Both the position numbers and the translations under genes were made by a program. Positions 27,976-37,133 of a stretch of 64,000 bases of DNA are shown one piece after another (position 1 is the stretch's first letter; each line of letters opens with the position of its first letter). The DNA is from Byssovorax sp. (GTDB lineage: Bacteria > Myxococcota_A > Polyangia > Polyangiales > Polyangiaceae), in contig JANYGI010000178.1 of NCBI GenBank assembly GCA_025362495.1, forward strand, positions 1-64,000, in the 5' to 3' direction. Under the pieces are notes generated by a model, which was not told the DNA's origin, ran no database searches, and saw only the letters and a program-made list of their open reading frames with translations.

Positions 27976-28953
27976 CTAGCTCGCGGCCTCGTCGGGGACG
28001 ACGCCGCGGAGATCACCGTGGCTGTCGGGCTCGACGAAGATCTTCTTCATGCGGGGCTGCTCGGCGCGGATCCTCCGCTCGATCTCGTTGATTGTGCGCT
28101 CCACCTGCTCGACCGTGAGCGCCGGCTCGAAGGCCACCTTCATCGCCAGGACGATGAAGTCCGGCCCGAGGTGCATCGTCAAGATCTGGGTGACGCTGAC
28201 GACGTCCTTCGTGCCCTCGGTGATCGCCCGCGTGCGCTGCTCGTCCTCGAGCGTGGCGCGCTCGCCGATGAGCAGGCTGTGCGTGTCGCGCGCGATGAGC
28301 ACGGCGACGACCATCAGCAGCACGCCGATGACGATCGATCCGATGGCGTCGAAGATCCCGTTGCCCGTGAACGCGGCGAGGCCCACGGCGATGAACGCGA
28401 TGGTGAGGCCGATCAGCGCCGAGATGTCTTCCATCAGCACGAGGGGGATGGTCGGATCCTTCCCCTCGAAGAGCGCTCGACCGACGTCTTTGCCCTTGTT
28501 TTCCAGGCGAAATTCCTTGAGCGCCACCGAGCACGAGTAGCCCTCGAGCACCGCCGAGAGGCCGAGGACGACGAGGCTGGTGAGCGGCCCGCGGCGGAAG
28601 CTCCAGAAGCTGGAGAGGTCCGGCACGTCGGGGTGAATCGCCTTGTGGATGCCCTCGTAGAGCGCGAAGGCGCCGCCGAGGCTGAAGAGCAGGAGCGCGA
28701 CGATGAACGGCCAGAAGTAACGCTCCATCGCCCGCCCGAAGGCGTAGCGATCGTCGCGCTTGAGCGCGAGCGTCACGCCGAGGAACAGGAGGCCTTGATT
28801 TCCCGTGTCGGCGAGCGAGTGAACGGCCTCCGCGAGCGTCGCGGTGCTGTCCGAGAGGTACGCCGCGACGAACTTGCAGATCGCGATCGCGAGGTTGGCG
28901 AAGAGCGCGGCGCGAATGACTTTGACGGGGTTGCCGCCACCGTGTCCGGACAT
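27976..28953 (-). CDS. Cation diffusion facilitator, ZnT9/SLC30A9-like
   Basis: 325 residues from the ATG at 28953. Six membrane helices and a C-terminal cytoplasmic domain are expected for a CDF metal/proton exchanger. Helix 2 carries HSLADTGNQ, the usual H/DxxxD metal site. Helix 5 carries VLMEDISALIG instead of HxxxD, followed by TGNGIFDAIGSI and THSLLIGE. These features closely parallel the human SLC30A9 (ZnT9) subgroup. The metal is not certain. GCTAAA on the plus strand, a -10 candidate for the minus strand, lies 9 nt before the start. It diverges from the SurA-like gene with 49 bp between. Confidence 0.9.
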   Translation of the reverse strand: MSGHGGGNPVKVIRAALFANLAIAICKFVAAYLSDSTATLAEAVHSLADTGNQGLLFLGVTLALKRDDRYAFGRAMERYFWPFIVALLLFSLGGAFALYEGIHKAIHPDVPDLSSFWSFRRGPLTSLVVLGLSAVLEGYSCSVALKEFRLENKGKDVGRALFEGKDPTIPLVLMEDISALIGLTIAFIAVGLAAFTGNGIFDAIGSIVIGVLLMVVAVLIARDTHSLLIGERATLEDEQRTRAITEGTKDVVSVTQILTMHLGPDFIVLAMKVAFEPALTVEQVERTINEIERRIRAEQPRMKKIFVEPDSHGDLRGVVPDEAAS

Positions 28954-29002
28954 CGCGCGAAGGCTAAACGATCCTGATGGAGGCGGGGTAGACTGCCGCT
29001 CG

Positions 29003-29716
29003 ATGTCGCCGCGTCCCCTCGCCTGCGCCGCCGCGCTCGTCGCTCTGCTGCTCGTCGGCGGGTCGGGCGCGCGGGCCGACGGGGCCGCAGGATCGCCTTC
29101 GATTCCAGGCGCGACGCTGCTCGATCGCGTCGTCGTGCGCTGGTCCGCGCCCGAGACGGGCGGCCCGGGGAAGCCGCAGTTCATCTTCGAGCGCGAGCTC
29201 GCCTTCGAGACGCGCCTCGAGGCGCTGAGCGATCCCGATCCCGATCCGGGCACGTACCCCGATCGCCACGTGCGGGCCGCGCTCGATCGCCACATCGCCG
29301 AGACGCTGCTGGCGAGCTTGCCCGTCACGCCGACGCCGGCGCCGCGCGAGATCGCCGCGCGCGCCGAGGCCGCGCGCGCCATCCTCGAGCAGCGGGTCCA
29401 CGGCCGCGATCGCCTGATCGCCGCCGCGGCCGCCGAGGGCCTCAGCTCGGACGAGCTCGACACGCTGCTGCGCCGCGAGGCGAAGGCCAGCATCTACCTC
29501 GATCGCATGGTCGCGCCGATGCTGGAGCCGAGCTCGGTGGAGCTGCGGGCGCTCCACCGATCCGGCACGACGCCCTTCAAGGATGAGGATTTCGACAAGG
29601 CCCAGCCCGCGCTCGTTCGCTGGTACGTGGGCCAGAAGCTCAGCCAGGCGATCGAGACGTTCTACCTGAACGCCCGCAGCCGCGTGACCCTGGTGATGAT
29701 CCGCAAGCCCCGATAG
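29003..29716 (+). CDS. Periplasmic SurA-N-like protein
   Basis: 237 residues. A signal peptide (ALVALLLVGGSGARA) is cut near residue 26. The rest resembles the N-terminal chaperone domain of SurA/PpiC-type foldases: LLDRVVVRW..., helical segments, then a C-terminal helix pair. No parvulin domain is present. It may be a stand-alone holdase-like factor; assignment is by pattern only. TAGACT (28989-28994) ends 8 nt before the ATG. Confidence 0.6.
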   Translation: MSPRPLACAAALVALLLVGGSGARADGAAGSPSIPGATLLDRVVVRWSAPETGGPGKPQFIFERELAFETRLEALSDPDPDPGTYPDRHVRAALDRHIAETLLASLPVTPTPAPREIAARAEAARAILEQRVHGRDRLIAAAAAEGLSSDELDTLLRREAKASIYLDRMVAPMLEPSSVELRALHRSGTTPFKDEDFDKAQPALVRWYVGQKLSQAIETFYLNARSRVTLVMIRKPR

Positions 29717-29721
29717 CGGAC

Positions 29722-30528
29722 CTACGCGCTGTCGCTGAGGTCGCTGCGGACCTCTTGCGAGGCCGGGGCGTCTTCTTCGTCGGTCACGCTGTGGTGCTCG
29801 GCGTAGTGCTGTTGCTGGCCGAGCGAGCGGGCCGCGCGGCGAGCCTTGAGGAACTCGGCGAAGGCCGTGAGCGTGTCGAGATCGCGCGGGCCGAGGGCGT
29901 CGGAGATCTCGCGCAGGTTGCGGCGGAGCATCTCGGCGCTCTTGCCGCGGCGGGGCTCGCGCGGCTCCTCGCGGAGGGGCTCGACGAGGGGCAGAGGAGC
30001 GGCCGGGGCCAGGGCCGGAGGCGCGCCGGAGGCTGTTTCAGTGCGTGACGAAGGCGCCTCGGGCACCCACATCGGGCGGGCGATCGGGTTCAGCGCGTGA
30101 GCGCTGAGCCAGGCTTCCATGAAGATGCGCAGCCGCTCGCTCCGGAACGTGAACCAGCGCTCGCGCTCGGGCGCGTAGGCCATGAGCACGTCTTTGAAGC
30201 GGCGAAATGCGCCCTTTCCATCGATCGCCTGGCCGAGCTTCGCCTGGAGGTCCGGGTCCTCCACCATGGGAATGTACCGCTCCATCCAGCGGTATTGCTC
30301 GCGTGAGCTCACCGGATCGATGCGGAGGTAGTTCGCGTCGGCGGCGATCCGCGCGTGCATCTGCGGATCGGCGACGCCATCGACCACGCGAAGAACGTCG
30401 CCGGTGACGAGGTGGAGGTAGGAGTGGACCTCGGGCGCGTTGTTCTCGAAGGCGTCTTCCAGCGCCTCCCAGTCGATTGGAATGTCGCGCACGGCGGCGC
30501 CGCCGGCGGAAGTAGTTTCGTTGGTCAT
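29722..30528 (-). CDS. UPF0158-family protein
   Basis: 268 residues from the ATG at 30528, chosen because GAGGAGG lies 4-5 nt upstream; an upstream in-frame ATG (30627) has no such site. The UPF0158 core covers about 15-150: IDWEALEDAFENN, YLHLVTGDV, SSREQYRWMERYI, GKGAFRRFKDVL, ERWFTFRSERL. A Pro/Ala-rich linker and a Glu/Arg-rich C-terminal helix pair are extra. The function of the family is not known. It converges with the SurA-like gene, 5 bp apart. Confidence 0.8.
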   Translation of the reverse strand: MTNETTSAGGAAVRDIPIDWEALEDAFENNAPEVHSYLHLVTGDVLRVVDGVADPQMHARIAADANYLRIDPVSSREQYRWMERYIPMVEDPDLQAKLGQAIDGKGAFRRFKDVLMAYAPERERWFTFRSERLRIFMEAWLSAHALNPIARPMWVPEAPSSRTETASGAPPALAPAAPLPLVEPLREEPREPRRGKSAEMLRRNLREISDALGPRDLDTLTAFAEFLKARRAARSLGQQQHYAEHHSVTDEEDAPASQEVRSDLSDSA

Positions 30529-30853
30529 GTCCTCCTCATCTTCATCGAACGACAGGACGCGGCGGGGGGCTAGTCCGCCGATCCGGGTCAAGGGCACAAG
30601 ATTCGATCGTGAATGCTCCGTCGTCATAGAACTTTACGCTGGTTGAGGCGGCTTGGGCTGAACTCTTGCAACATAAAGATGATTCCCACCGCAGGTAGTC
30701 GCGCACCCGTGCTCGTCGGTCGGACATTTTCATCGCCGCGGCCGACGACGCTCGCTCGCGCGCGCACGATCGCGACGCGCACCGCTCGGCTGGCACGGCT
30801 GGAGAGCGCCCCGCGATGAAGGGGCGCGTGGTGGGTTGGATGACGGTTGGAGC
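30529..30853. other. Non-coding gap, 325 bp
   Basis: This lies between the glpK stop and the UPF0158 start, both on the minus strand. It should contain the glpK terminator region and the UPF0158 promoter. The stretch about 30600-30680 is clearly AT-richer than its surroundings, as expected of a promoter. No ORF with coding character, tRNA or convincing hairpin was found. Confidence 0.4.
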
Positions 30854-32374
30854 TCAAACCTTCGCGGCGGGCGTACTCCGTGTTCGAGCGACAGCGTCCG
30901 ACCAGCGGCGGCGGTGCGCGCCGCGATCGTCGGCGCACATCGCGACGCGGAAAATACGCTCAACCCGGGACATGCCCGCGGCCTCGGCGACGCTGCCGAA
31001 GAGGCCGACGCCGACGCCCGCGAGCATCGCCGCGCCGCGCGCCGTCGACTCGAGCTCGGTGGGACGCTCGATGGTGATCGCGCCGATGTCGGACTGGAAC
31101 TGGATCAAGAGATCGTTCGCCGCGGCGCCGCCGTCGACGCGCATGCGCGCGAGCGGCTGGCCGAGATCGTCGGACATGGCGACGAGCAGATCGTTGACCT
31201 CGAGGGCGATGCCTTCGAGCGTCGCGCGCGCGAGGTGCGCCGCCGTGGTGCCGCGCGTGATCCCGCAGATCAGGCCGCGCGCGTCGGGATCCCAGTAGGG
31301 CGCGCCGAGGCCCGAGAGCGCGGGCACGAACGACACGCCGCCGCTCGTCGGCACCGTGCCCGCGAGCGCCTCGATCTCGCCTGCGCTCTTGATCACGCCG
31401 AGCCCGTCGCGGAGCCATTGCACCGCGGCGCCCGCGACGAACGCGCTGCCCTCGAGGGCGAACGCGACCTCGTCGCCGACCTTCCACGCGACGGTGGTGA
31501 GCAGGCCAAATCGACTGCGAATCGGCTGCGATCCGATGTTGGCGAGGATGAACGCGCCGGTGCCGTAGGTGCACTTCGCGTCGCCGACGCCGAAGCACGC
31601 CTGGCCGAAGAGCGCCGCCTGCTGGTCGCCGGCGATGCCGGTGATCGGGACGCCGTCGGGCAGCCCGGGGAAGCCGCGCGTCGTCGCGATCCGCTCGGCC
31701 GAGCCGACGATCTTCGGGAGCATCGAGCGCGGGACGCCGAAGAGCGCGAGCATCGCGTCGTCCCAGTCGAGCGTCGTCAGGCGCATCAGCAGCGTGCGCG
31801 AGGCGTTGGTCACGTCGGTCACGTGCACGGGCGCGCCCGAGGCCGCGTCGCCCGAGAGGCGCCACACGAGGAAGCTGTCGATGGTGCCGAAGCAGAGCTC
31901 GCCGCGGTCGGCGCGCGCGCGCGCCTCGGGAACGTTGTCGAGGATCCACGCCACCTTCGTCCCGCTGAAATAGGGATCGAGCACCAGGCCCGTCGTGGAC
32001 TCGACGACGTCTTCGTGGCCCGCGGCGCGGAGCTCGGCGCAGCGCGCGGAGGTGCGGCGATCTTGCCAGACGATCGCGCGATGGATCGCCTTGCCCGTGG
32101 CGCGATCCCACACGAGCGTCGTCTCGCGCTGGTTGGTGATCCCGATGGCCGCGATGCGCGCGCCGTCGACGTTCGCGGCCGCGAGCGCGCCCTTCACGGC
32201 GTCGATGACGCTCTGCCAGATGTCCTCGGGATCGTGCTCGACGCGGCCCGGTTCGGGGAAATGCTGACGGAATTCGTGCGTGGAGCGTCCGAGGGTGGTT
32301 CCCCGGGTGTCCATGACCAGCGAGGTCGTTCCTGTCGTTCCTTGATCAATCGCGAGGAGGAGGTCTGCCGCCAT
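30854..32374 (-). CDS. glpK: Glycerol kinase
   Basis: 506 residues from the ATG at 32374. FGGY-family signatures are complete: AIDQGTTGTTS (phosphate loop), GITNQRETT, IVWQDRRT, GIAGDQQAALFGQ, KCTYGTGAF and VDGGAAANDLL. It phosphorylates glycerol to sn-glycerol-3-phosphate for lipid synthesis or catabolism. No glpF or glpD is adjacent. The last about 15 residues are basic and variable. It diverges from the FHA-cyclase gene over 248 bp. Confidence 0.95.
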   Translation of the reverse strand: MAADLLLAIDQGTTGTTSLVMDTRGTTLGRSTHEFRQHFPEPGRVEHDPEDIWQSVIDAVKGALAAANVDGARIAAIGITNQRETTLVWDRATGKAIHRAIVWQDRRTSARCAELRAAGHEDVVESTTGLVLDPYFSGTKVAWILDNVPEARARADRGELCFGTIDSFLVWRLSGDAASGAPVHVTDVTNASRTLLMRLTTLDWDDAMLALFGVPRSMLPKIVGSAERIATTRGFPGLPDGVPITGIAGDQQAALFGQACFGVGDAKCTYGTGAFILANIGSQPIRSRFGLLTTVAWKVGDEVAFALEGSAFVAGAAVQWLRDGLGVIKSAGEIEALAGTVPTSGGVSFVPALSGLGAPYWDPDARGLICGITRGTTAAHLARATLEGIALEVNDLLVAMSDDLGQPLARMRVDGGAAANDLLIQFQSDIGAITIERPTELESTARGAAMLAGVGVGLFGSVAEAAGMSRVERIFRVAMCADDRGAHRRRWSDAVARTRSTPAAKV

Positions 32375-32622
32375 GATCACGGTGGGTACCGCGGCGACGA
32401 AGGCGCGGGAAGAGGCGGAAGAGCGGCTGTTCCCGCGCAAAAGGCGCCCGTCGGGGCGGCGCGCGCGTGCCCTCGTGCGCGCCGCGTCCGCCGTGGTGGC
32501 AGAAATTCGACGTTGTAAGCCCGGGCGACCTGAGTGAAGGTGAGCGCCTCAACCTCAACAGCCGGCAATTCACGGGCGAACGATTGTCCTGAAGCGCTGG
32601 TCTGGGTATCCTCCCGAAACCG
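32375..32622. promoter_or_regulatory. Divergent region glpK / FHA-cyclase
   Basis: 248 bp with no ORF of coding character. TATCCT (32607-32612) ends 10 nt before the plus-strand ATG, in line with the close-spaced -10 pattern of this window. No operator-like palindrome was recognised. Confidence 0.35.
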
Positions 32623-34662
32623 ATGGCTCGCCTGATCCTGCAGACCGCCGAAGGCCAGCAGGCGATCGATCTGCGACCGGTGAATTCGCTCGGGCGACAC
32701 CCGAACAATTCAATCCAGCTGCTCGATAAGATCGTCTCGAAAGAGCACTGCATCATCGAGCACCGCGGCGACCACTGGGTCCTGCGCGATCTCGGCAGCC
32801 TCAACGGGACGTTCGTGAACGCCGAGCGGGTCCGAGGCGAAGCTCCCCTGAAGCACGGCGACGAGATCTCGCTCGGCGCGACGAAGGGCAGCTTCAGCGA
32901 CGGCGGCCCGCCGGTGGCCTTGCCGGCGCTGAGCCCGGGCGTCGCCAACGTGCAGCCCGCGTGGCCCCAGCAAGCGCCGCCGACGCCCTCCGCGTCGCCG
33001 ATGGCGCAGTCCGCGCACGTGATGCCCGCGCCGCCGCAGTACGCGCGACCGGGCCCGCCGCAATCGCAGGCCGCGCCGTCCTCCGCGGTGCCGCCGACGG
33101 TGGCCTCGCCGCAGCAGCAACAGACGCCGTACCAGCCGTACAACCGGCCGCCGATGGTGTCCCCGGGGCAGCCTGGGCAGGTGTTGCCGGGGCAGCAGCG
33201 CCCGCCGCAGTACGCGCAGCAGCCGCCGCAGGGTGGCTACAACATGAACCCCAACCCGGGCGGCGGCACCATGCCGCTACGGCCGCCGACGGCGCCGATC
33301 GTCCCGGTGCGCCAGGGCCCGCCGGGGCACTACGTCGCCCACGGCACGCGCATCGATCTCAACGATCAGACGCGCCACATCGCCGGGCAAATAGCCGCCG
33401 GCGACAAGGGCTTCCTCCCGTACGAGCGCATCTCGGGCGACGGCACGCAGCTCAAGGCCGACTACGAGCGCCTCCGCCTCTCGCACGAGCTCTCGCGCGA
33501 GATCGCCGCCGAGCGCGACACGACCAAGCTCCTCGAGCGCATCCTCATCAGCGTCTTCAAGTTCATCCGCGCCGACCGCGGCGTGATCTTCTTGCAGGAC
33601 GATCACGGCGAGTACACCCCGCGCGCCATGCAGCGCCGCGACGGGACCACGGCGCCGATCAGCGTCTCGTCGACGATCTTGAACCACGTCGTGAAGGAGC
33701 GCGCGGCCGTCCTCACCCACGACGCGGCCATGGATTTCGCCAACTCCAAGGGCAAGAGCATGATCCTGAACCGGATCAGCTCGGCCATGGTCGCGCCGCT
33801 GCTGCACAACAACGAGGTGCTGGGCGTGCTGTGGCTCGACTCCGAGACGCTCGCGCAGTTCCAGGCCAAAGATCTCGAGCTCGTCACCGCCATCGCCAAC
33901 CAGGCGGCGATGTTCATCGAGATCAACATCCTCGCGAAGAAGGTCGAGAACGAGATCCTCACGCGCGAGCGCTTCAGCCGCATGGTGGCGCCGAACATCG
34001 CCGAGCGCGTGATGCAGGGCCTGCTCGAGGTGAAGCCCGGCGGTCAGCGCGTCGAGCAGTGCACTGTGTTCAACAGCGACATCCGCGGCTTCACCGCGAT
34101 GAGCGAGAACACCACGCCAGAGATGCTCGTCGAGATGCTCAACGAGTATTTCGAGGAGATGGTCGACACGCTGTTCAAGTACGAGGGCACCCTCGACAAG
34201 TTCATGGGCGACGGGATCATGGCCATCTGGGGCGCTCCCGTGGCGCACCCCGACGACGTCGTGCGCTCGGTCATGTGCGCGCTCGAGATGGGCGAGGTCC
34301 TCGGCCACTTCAACCGTCGGCGCCTCGAGAAAGATCTCCTGCCGCTCGCGGTCGGCATCGGCATCCACACCGGGCCCCTCGTCGCCGGCTACATCGGCAG
34401 CTCGAAGGCGCTCAGCTACACCGTGATCGGCGACGTGGCGAACACCTCGGCGCGCCTCTGCTCGGTGGCGCTCGCGGGGCAGATCGTGATCAGCGAGACC
34501 ACGCAAGAGCGGCTCGGCGGCCGCTTCGAGCTGGAAGAGCTCCAGCCGGCGAAGGTCAAGGGCAAGGAGAAGCCGCTGCGCATCTTCAACGTCCTGCGCC
34601 CGCGCCTCTCGGTCCAGGTCCCCGCGGGGATCTTCGGCACCGAGCCGACCAGCGTCACGTAG
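32623..34662 (+). CDS. FHA-GAF class III adenylyl cyclase
   Basis: 679 residues, cytoplasmic. An FHA domain (1-95) has GRHPNN, SKEHC and GSLNGTFVN, so it can bind phosphothreonine. A Pro/Gln-rich linker (about 100-235) follows, then a GAF domain (about 285-445). The class III cyclase domain is at about 480-650: metal-binding NSDIRGFT and MGDGIMA, LDKFMGDG with the purine-binding Lys, and YTVIGDVANTSARL with the Asp and transition-state Arg expected of an adenylyl cyclase. It probably makes cAMP under control of a Ser/Thr kinase and a small ligand. The two tandem kinases at 11-14.6 kb are possible partners. Confidence 0.92.
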   Translation: MARLILQTAEGQQAIDLRPVNSLGRHPNNSIQLLDKIVSKEHCIIEHRGDHWVLRDLGSLNGTFVNAERVRGEAPLKHGDEISLGATKGSFSDGGPPVALPALSPGVANVQPAWPQQAPPTPSASPMAQSAHVMPAPPQYARPGPPQSQAAPSSAVPPTVASPQQQQTPYQPYNRPPMVSPGQPGQVLPGQQRPPQYAQQPPQGGYNMNPNPGGGTMPLRPPTAPIVPVRQGPPGHYVAHGTRIDLNDQTRHIAGQIAAGDKGFLPYERISGDGTQLKADYERLRLSHELSREIAAERDTTKLLERILISVFKFIRADRGVIFLQDDHGEYTPRAMQRRDGTTAPISVSSTILNHVVKERAAVLTHDAAMDFANSKGKSMILNRISSAMVAPLLHNNEVLGVLWLDSETLAQFQAKDLELVTAIANQAAMFIEINILAKKVENEILTRERFSRMVAPNIAERVMQGLLEVKPGGQRVEQCTVFNSDIRGFTAMSENTTPEMLVEMLNEYFEEMVDTLFKYEGTLDKFMGDGIMAIWGAPVAHPDDVVRSVMCALEMGEVLGHFNRRRLEKDLLPLAVGIGIHTGPLVAGYIGSSKALSYTVIGDVANTSARLCSVALAGQIVISETTQERLGGRFELEELQPAKVKGKEKPLRIFNVLRPRLSVQVPAGIFGTEPTSVT

Positions 34663-34722
34663 CGCGAACGCGCCGACGCGGACGATCGACCGCGCGCGCC
34701 TTTCCCGCGGCGGCCCGCGGGG

Positions 34723-34728
34723 CTATAG
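34723..34728 (+). promoter_or_regulatory. Possible -10 element (CTATAG) before accA
   Basis: CTATAG ends 9 nt before the GTG start of accA, so a transcript started from it would have almost no leader. No -35 was assigned. Confidence 0.4.
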
Positions 34729-34737
34729 CCGCTCGCC

Positions 34738-35691
34738 GTGGCAGCGTTCGTCCTCCCCTTTGAAAGACCCGTCGTCGATCTCGTCGAGAAGGTGCGAGAG
34801 CTCCGCGCGCTCGCCGCCTCCGATCAGCGCTTCGAGCCCGAGCTCGCGCGGCTCGAGGAGAAGACCTCGCGCCTCGCCCGCGAGATCTTCGCCGACCTCA
34901 CGCCGATGCAGAAGGTCCAGCTCTCGCGGCACGCGAGCCGGCCCTACACGCTCGACTACGTGAAGCGCCTCTTCACCGACTTCGACGAGCTCAAGGGCGA
35001 TCGTCGCTTTGCCGAGGACGCGGCCATCGTCGCCGGGCTCGCGACCTACCACGGGCGCTCCGTCGTCCTCGTTGGCCACCAGAAAGGCCGCGGGACGAAG
35101 GAGAACATGAAGCGCAACTTCGGCATGCCCAACCCCGAGGGCTACCGGAAGGCGATCCGCATGTACGAGCTCGCCGACAAGTTCAACCTGCCGATCCTCA
35201 CGTTCATCGACACGCCCGGCGCCTACCCCGGCATCGGCGCCGAGGAGCGCGGGCAGAGCGAGGCCATCGGCGCGTCGCTAGCCGCGATGGCGCGCGCGCG
35301 CGTGCCGATCATCGCCACGATCATCGGCGAGGGCGGCTCCGGCGGCGCGCTCGCGCTCGGCGTGGCCAACCGCGTGCTCGTGCTCGAGTTCGGCTGCTAC
35401 TCGGTGATCACGCCCGAGGGCTGCGCGGCGATCCTGTGGAAAGACGGCTCGCGCGCTGACGAGGCCGCGGCGCGGCTCAAGATCACCGCGCCCGATCTGC
35501 TCCAGCTCGGCGTCGTCGATCTGGTCGTCGACGAGCCCACCGGCGGCGCGCATCAAGATCATGACGACGCCGCGGTGCGCCTCGATCGCGCGCTCTGGTC
35601 GCAGCTCACGGCCCTCGACGGGCTCTCGCCGGACGAGCTCGTCGACGATCGCTACAAGCGCTTCCGCGCCCTCGGCACCTTCGTCGCGTGA
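34738..35691 (+). CDS. accA: Acetyl-CoA carboxylase carboxyltransferase subunit alpha
   Basis: 317 residues, near the usual 319, with a GTG start. Family blocks are clear: FERPVVDLVEKVRELR (N-terminal helix), the MQKVQLSRHASRPYTLDY segment, GRGTKENMKRNFGMPNPEGYRKA, FIDTPGAYPGIGAEERGQSEAI and GEGGSGGALALGVAN. With AccD it moves the carboxyl group from biotin to acetyl-CoA in fatty acid synthesis. accD is not next to it. Confidence 0.95.
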   Translation: MAAFVLPFERPVVDLVEKVRELRALAASDQRFEPELARLEEKTSRLAREIFADLTPMQKVQLSRHASRPYTLDYVKRLFTDFDELKGDRRFAEDAAIVAGLATYHGRSVVLVGHQKGRGTKENMKRNFGMPNPEGYRKAIRMYELADKFNLPILTFIDTPGAYPGIGAEERGQSEAIGASLAAMARARVPIIATIIGEGGSGGALALGVANRVLVLEFGCYSVITPEGCAAILWKDGSRADEAAARLKITAPDLLQLGVVDLVVDEPTGGAHQDHDDAAVRLDRALWSQLTALDGLSPDELVDDRYKRFRALGTFVA

Positions 35692-35726
35692 TCGCCGCGC
35701 GCGCTCGACCGGCGCTTCGCGGAAGG

Positions 35727-35732
35727 CTATAG
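35727..35732 (+). promoter_or_regulatory. Possible -10 element (CTATAG)
   Basis: CTATAG ends 13 nt before the ATG of the small membrane protein gene, the same arrangement as before accA. Confidence 0.35.
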
Positions 35733-35745
35733 CCGGGCTCGCACC

Positions 35746-36156
35746 ATGGATCAGGCCAAGCTCTCGCGGGCCGCGCTCGCCCTGTCGTCGGCCATGGTCG
35801 CGTTCGCGATCATCCTCTGGGTGCAGTCCAAGTTCGACGGCGCCGATCGCAAGGCGGCCCTGGGGATCGTGCAGGAGTACCGCTCGAAGCAGGGGTCGAC
35901 GATCCCCGAGGTGCTCGATCGGAAGCACCCCGGCGCTGCGCCGACATGGTCGGTGGAGACGCAGTCGGCGTGCGAGCAGCACGAGCGCGTGCGCGCCGTC
36001 GTCGCGGGCGACACCTACGATTTTGCCGTCGACATCAACGGGCCCTCGATCCATCCGGCAAATCAAGCCGCGGAGAGCATCATCGCCGGCCTCGACGAGC
36101 CGCGCGCCGCGGGCAGCGCGAGCGCTCCCGGCGCCTCGGCGAAGGGCGCGCCGTGA
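35746..36156 (+). CDS. Small membrane-anchored protein, unknown
   Basis: 136 residues. An N-terminal membrane anchor (about 9-27, RAALALSSAMVAFAIILWV) is followed by an outer domain with TWSVETQSACEQHERVRAVV and a YDFAVDINGPSIHPAN block, ending in an Ala/Gly/Ser tail. One cysteine lies in the outer part. Not recognised. Its stop overlaps the GTG of the oxidoreductase gene (GTGA). Confidence 0.7.
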   Translation: MDQAKLSRAALALSSAMVAFAIILWVQSKFDGADRKAALGIVQEYRSKQGSTIPEVLDRKHPGAAPTWSVETQSACEQHERVRAVVAGDTYDFAVDINGPSIHPANQAAESIIAGLDEPRAAGSASAPGASAKGAP

Positions 36157-37127
36157 CGATCCGCGTCGCGCTCGTCGGCTGCGGCGCCTGGGGATCGAAC
36201 CTGCTCCGCGTGCTCGAGCAGAGCCCGCGCGCCGCGGTGATCGCCGTCGCCGATACGCGCGCTCTCCAGCGGCGCCACGCGCGCGATCTCTCGCCCGGCG
36301 CCGAGGTCGTCGCCTCGCTCGGCGAGGCCCTCGCGCTCGGCGTCGACGCGGTGGTGATCGCCACGCCCGCGCCCACCCACGCGACGCTGGCCATCACCGC
36401 GATGGACGCCGGCGCCGACGTGTTCGTCGAGAAGCCCCTGGCGATGACGATCGCCGACGCCGAGCGCTGCGCGCAGCGCGCCGAGGCGCGGGGCCGCATC
36501 GGCATGGTCGGGCACCTCTTGCGCTATCACCCGGCCGTCACGCGGCTCGTCGAGATCTGCCGCGGCGGCGCGCTCGGGCCGCTCGAGCACGTCGAGGCCG
36601 CGCGCCGATCGGTGAACGGCGATCGCTCGGCGTCGGCCCTGTGGACGCTGGGACCGCATGATCTGTCGGTGATCTCGGCGATCGATCCCGCCGCGATCGC
36701 CACCCTCGCCGCGAGCGGGCCGGCGAGCGGCGCCGACGCGCTCGTGAGCCTGACGCTGGAGACGGGGCTCTCGGCGCGGATCTCGCTCTCGCGCGCCAGC
36801 GCCGCAAAAGAGCGTCGATTCGCGGTGATCGGGCGCGATCACGCGGCGATCTTCGACGACGTGCGCGCCCCGGATCGCGTGCTCCTCGGCCGCCCGACGC
36901 GGCGCCGAGGGGCCCCGACCGAGATCGCCATCACCGGCGAGGCCACGGTCGCGTGGCACGAGCCGCTGGCCCTGGAGATCGATCATTTCCTTCGCTGCGT
37001 GGACGAGCGCACGCCGCCGCTCACCGGCTTCGGCGACGGCGTGATCGTGGTGCGCGCCCTCGCGTGGGCCGAGGCCGCGCTGCACCGGCGCGACGACGGC
37101 GCCGGCGATCTGGCGCCGCTCGCGTAG
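36153..37127 (+). CDS. Gfo/Idh/MocA-family oxidoreductase
   Basis: 324 residues. The Rossmann motif VALVGCGAWGSNLLRVL (about 5-21) binds NAD(P). VVIATPAPTHA and the EKPLAMT motif with the conserved Lys are typical of the family, as is the C-terminal alpha/beta domain (about 125-310). Members oxidise or reduce sugars and inositols; the substrate cannot be told here. Translation is coupled to the small membrane protein gene. It converges with the minus-strand flavoprotein gene, 6 bp apart. Confidence 0.88.
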   Translation: MTIRVALVGCGAWGSNLLRVLEQSPRAAVIAVADTRALQRRHARDLSPGAEVVASLGEALALGVDAVVIATPAPTHATLAITAMDAGADVFVEKPLAMTIADAERCAQRAEARGRIGMVGHLLRYHPAVTRLVEICRGGALGPLEHVEAARRSVNGDRSASALWTLGPHDLSVISAIDPAAIATLAASGPASGADALVSLTLETGLSARISLSRASAAKERRFAVIGRDHAAIFDDVRAPDRVLLGRPTRRRGAPTEIAITGEATVAWHEPLALEIDHFLRCVDERTPPLTGFGDGVIVVRALAWAEAALHRRDDGAGDLAPLA

Positions 37128-37133
37128 CGGCCT

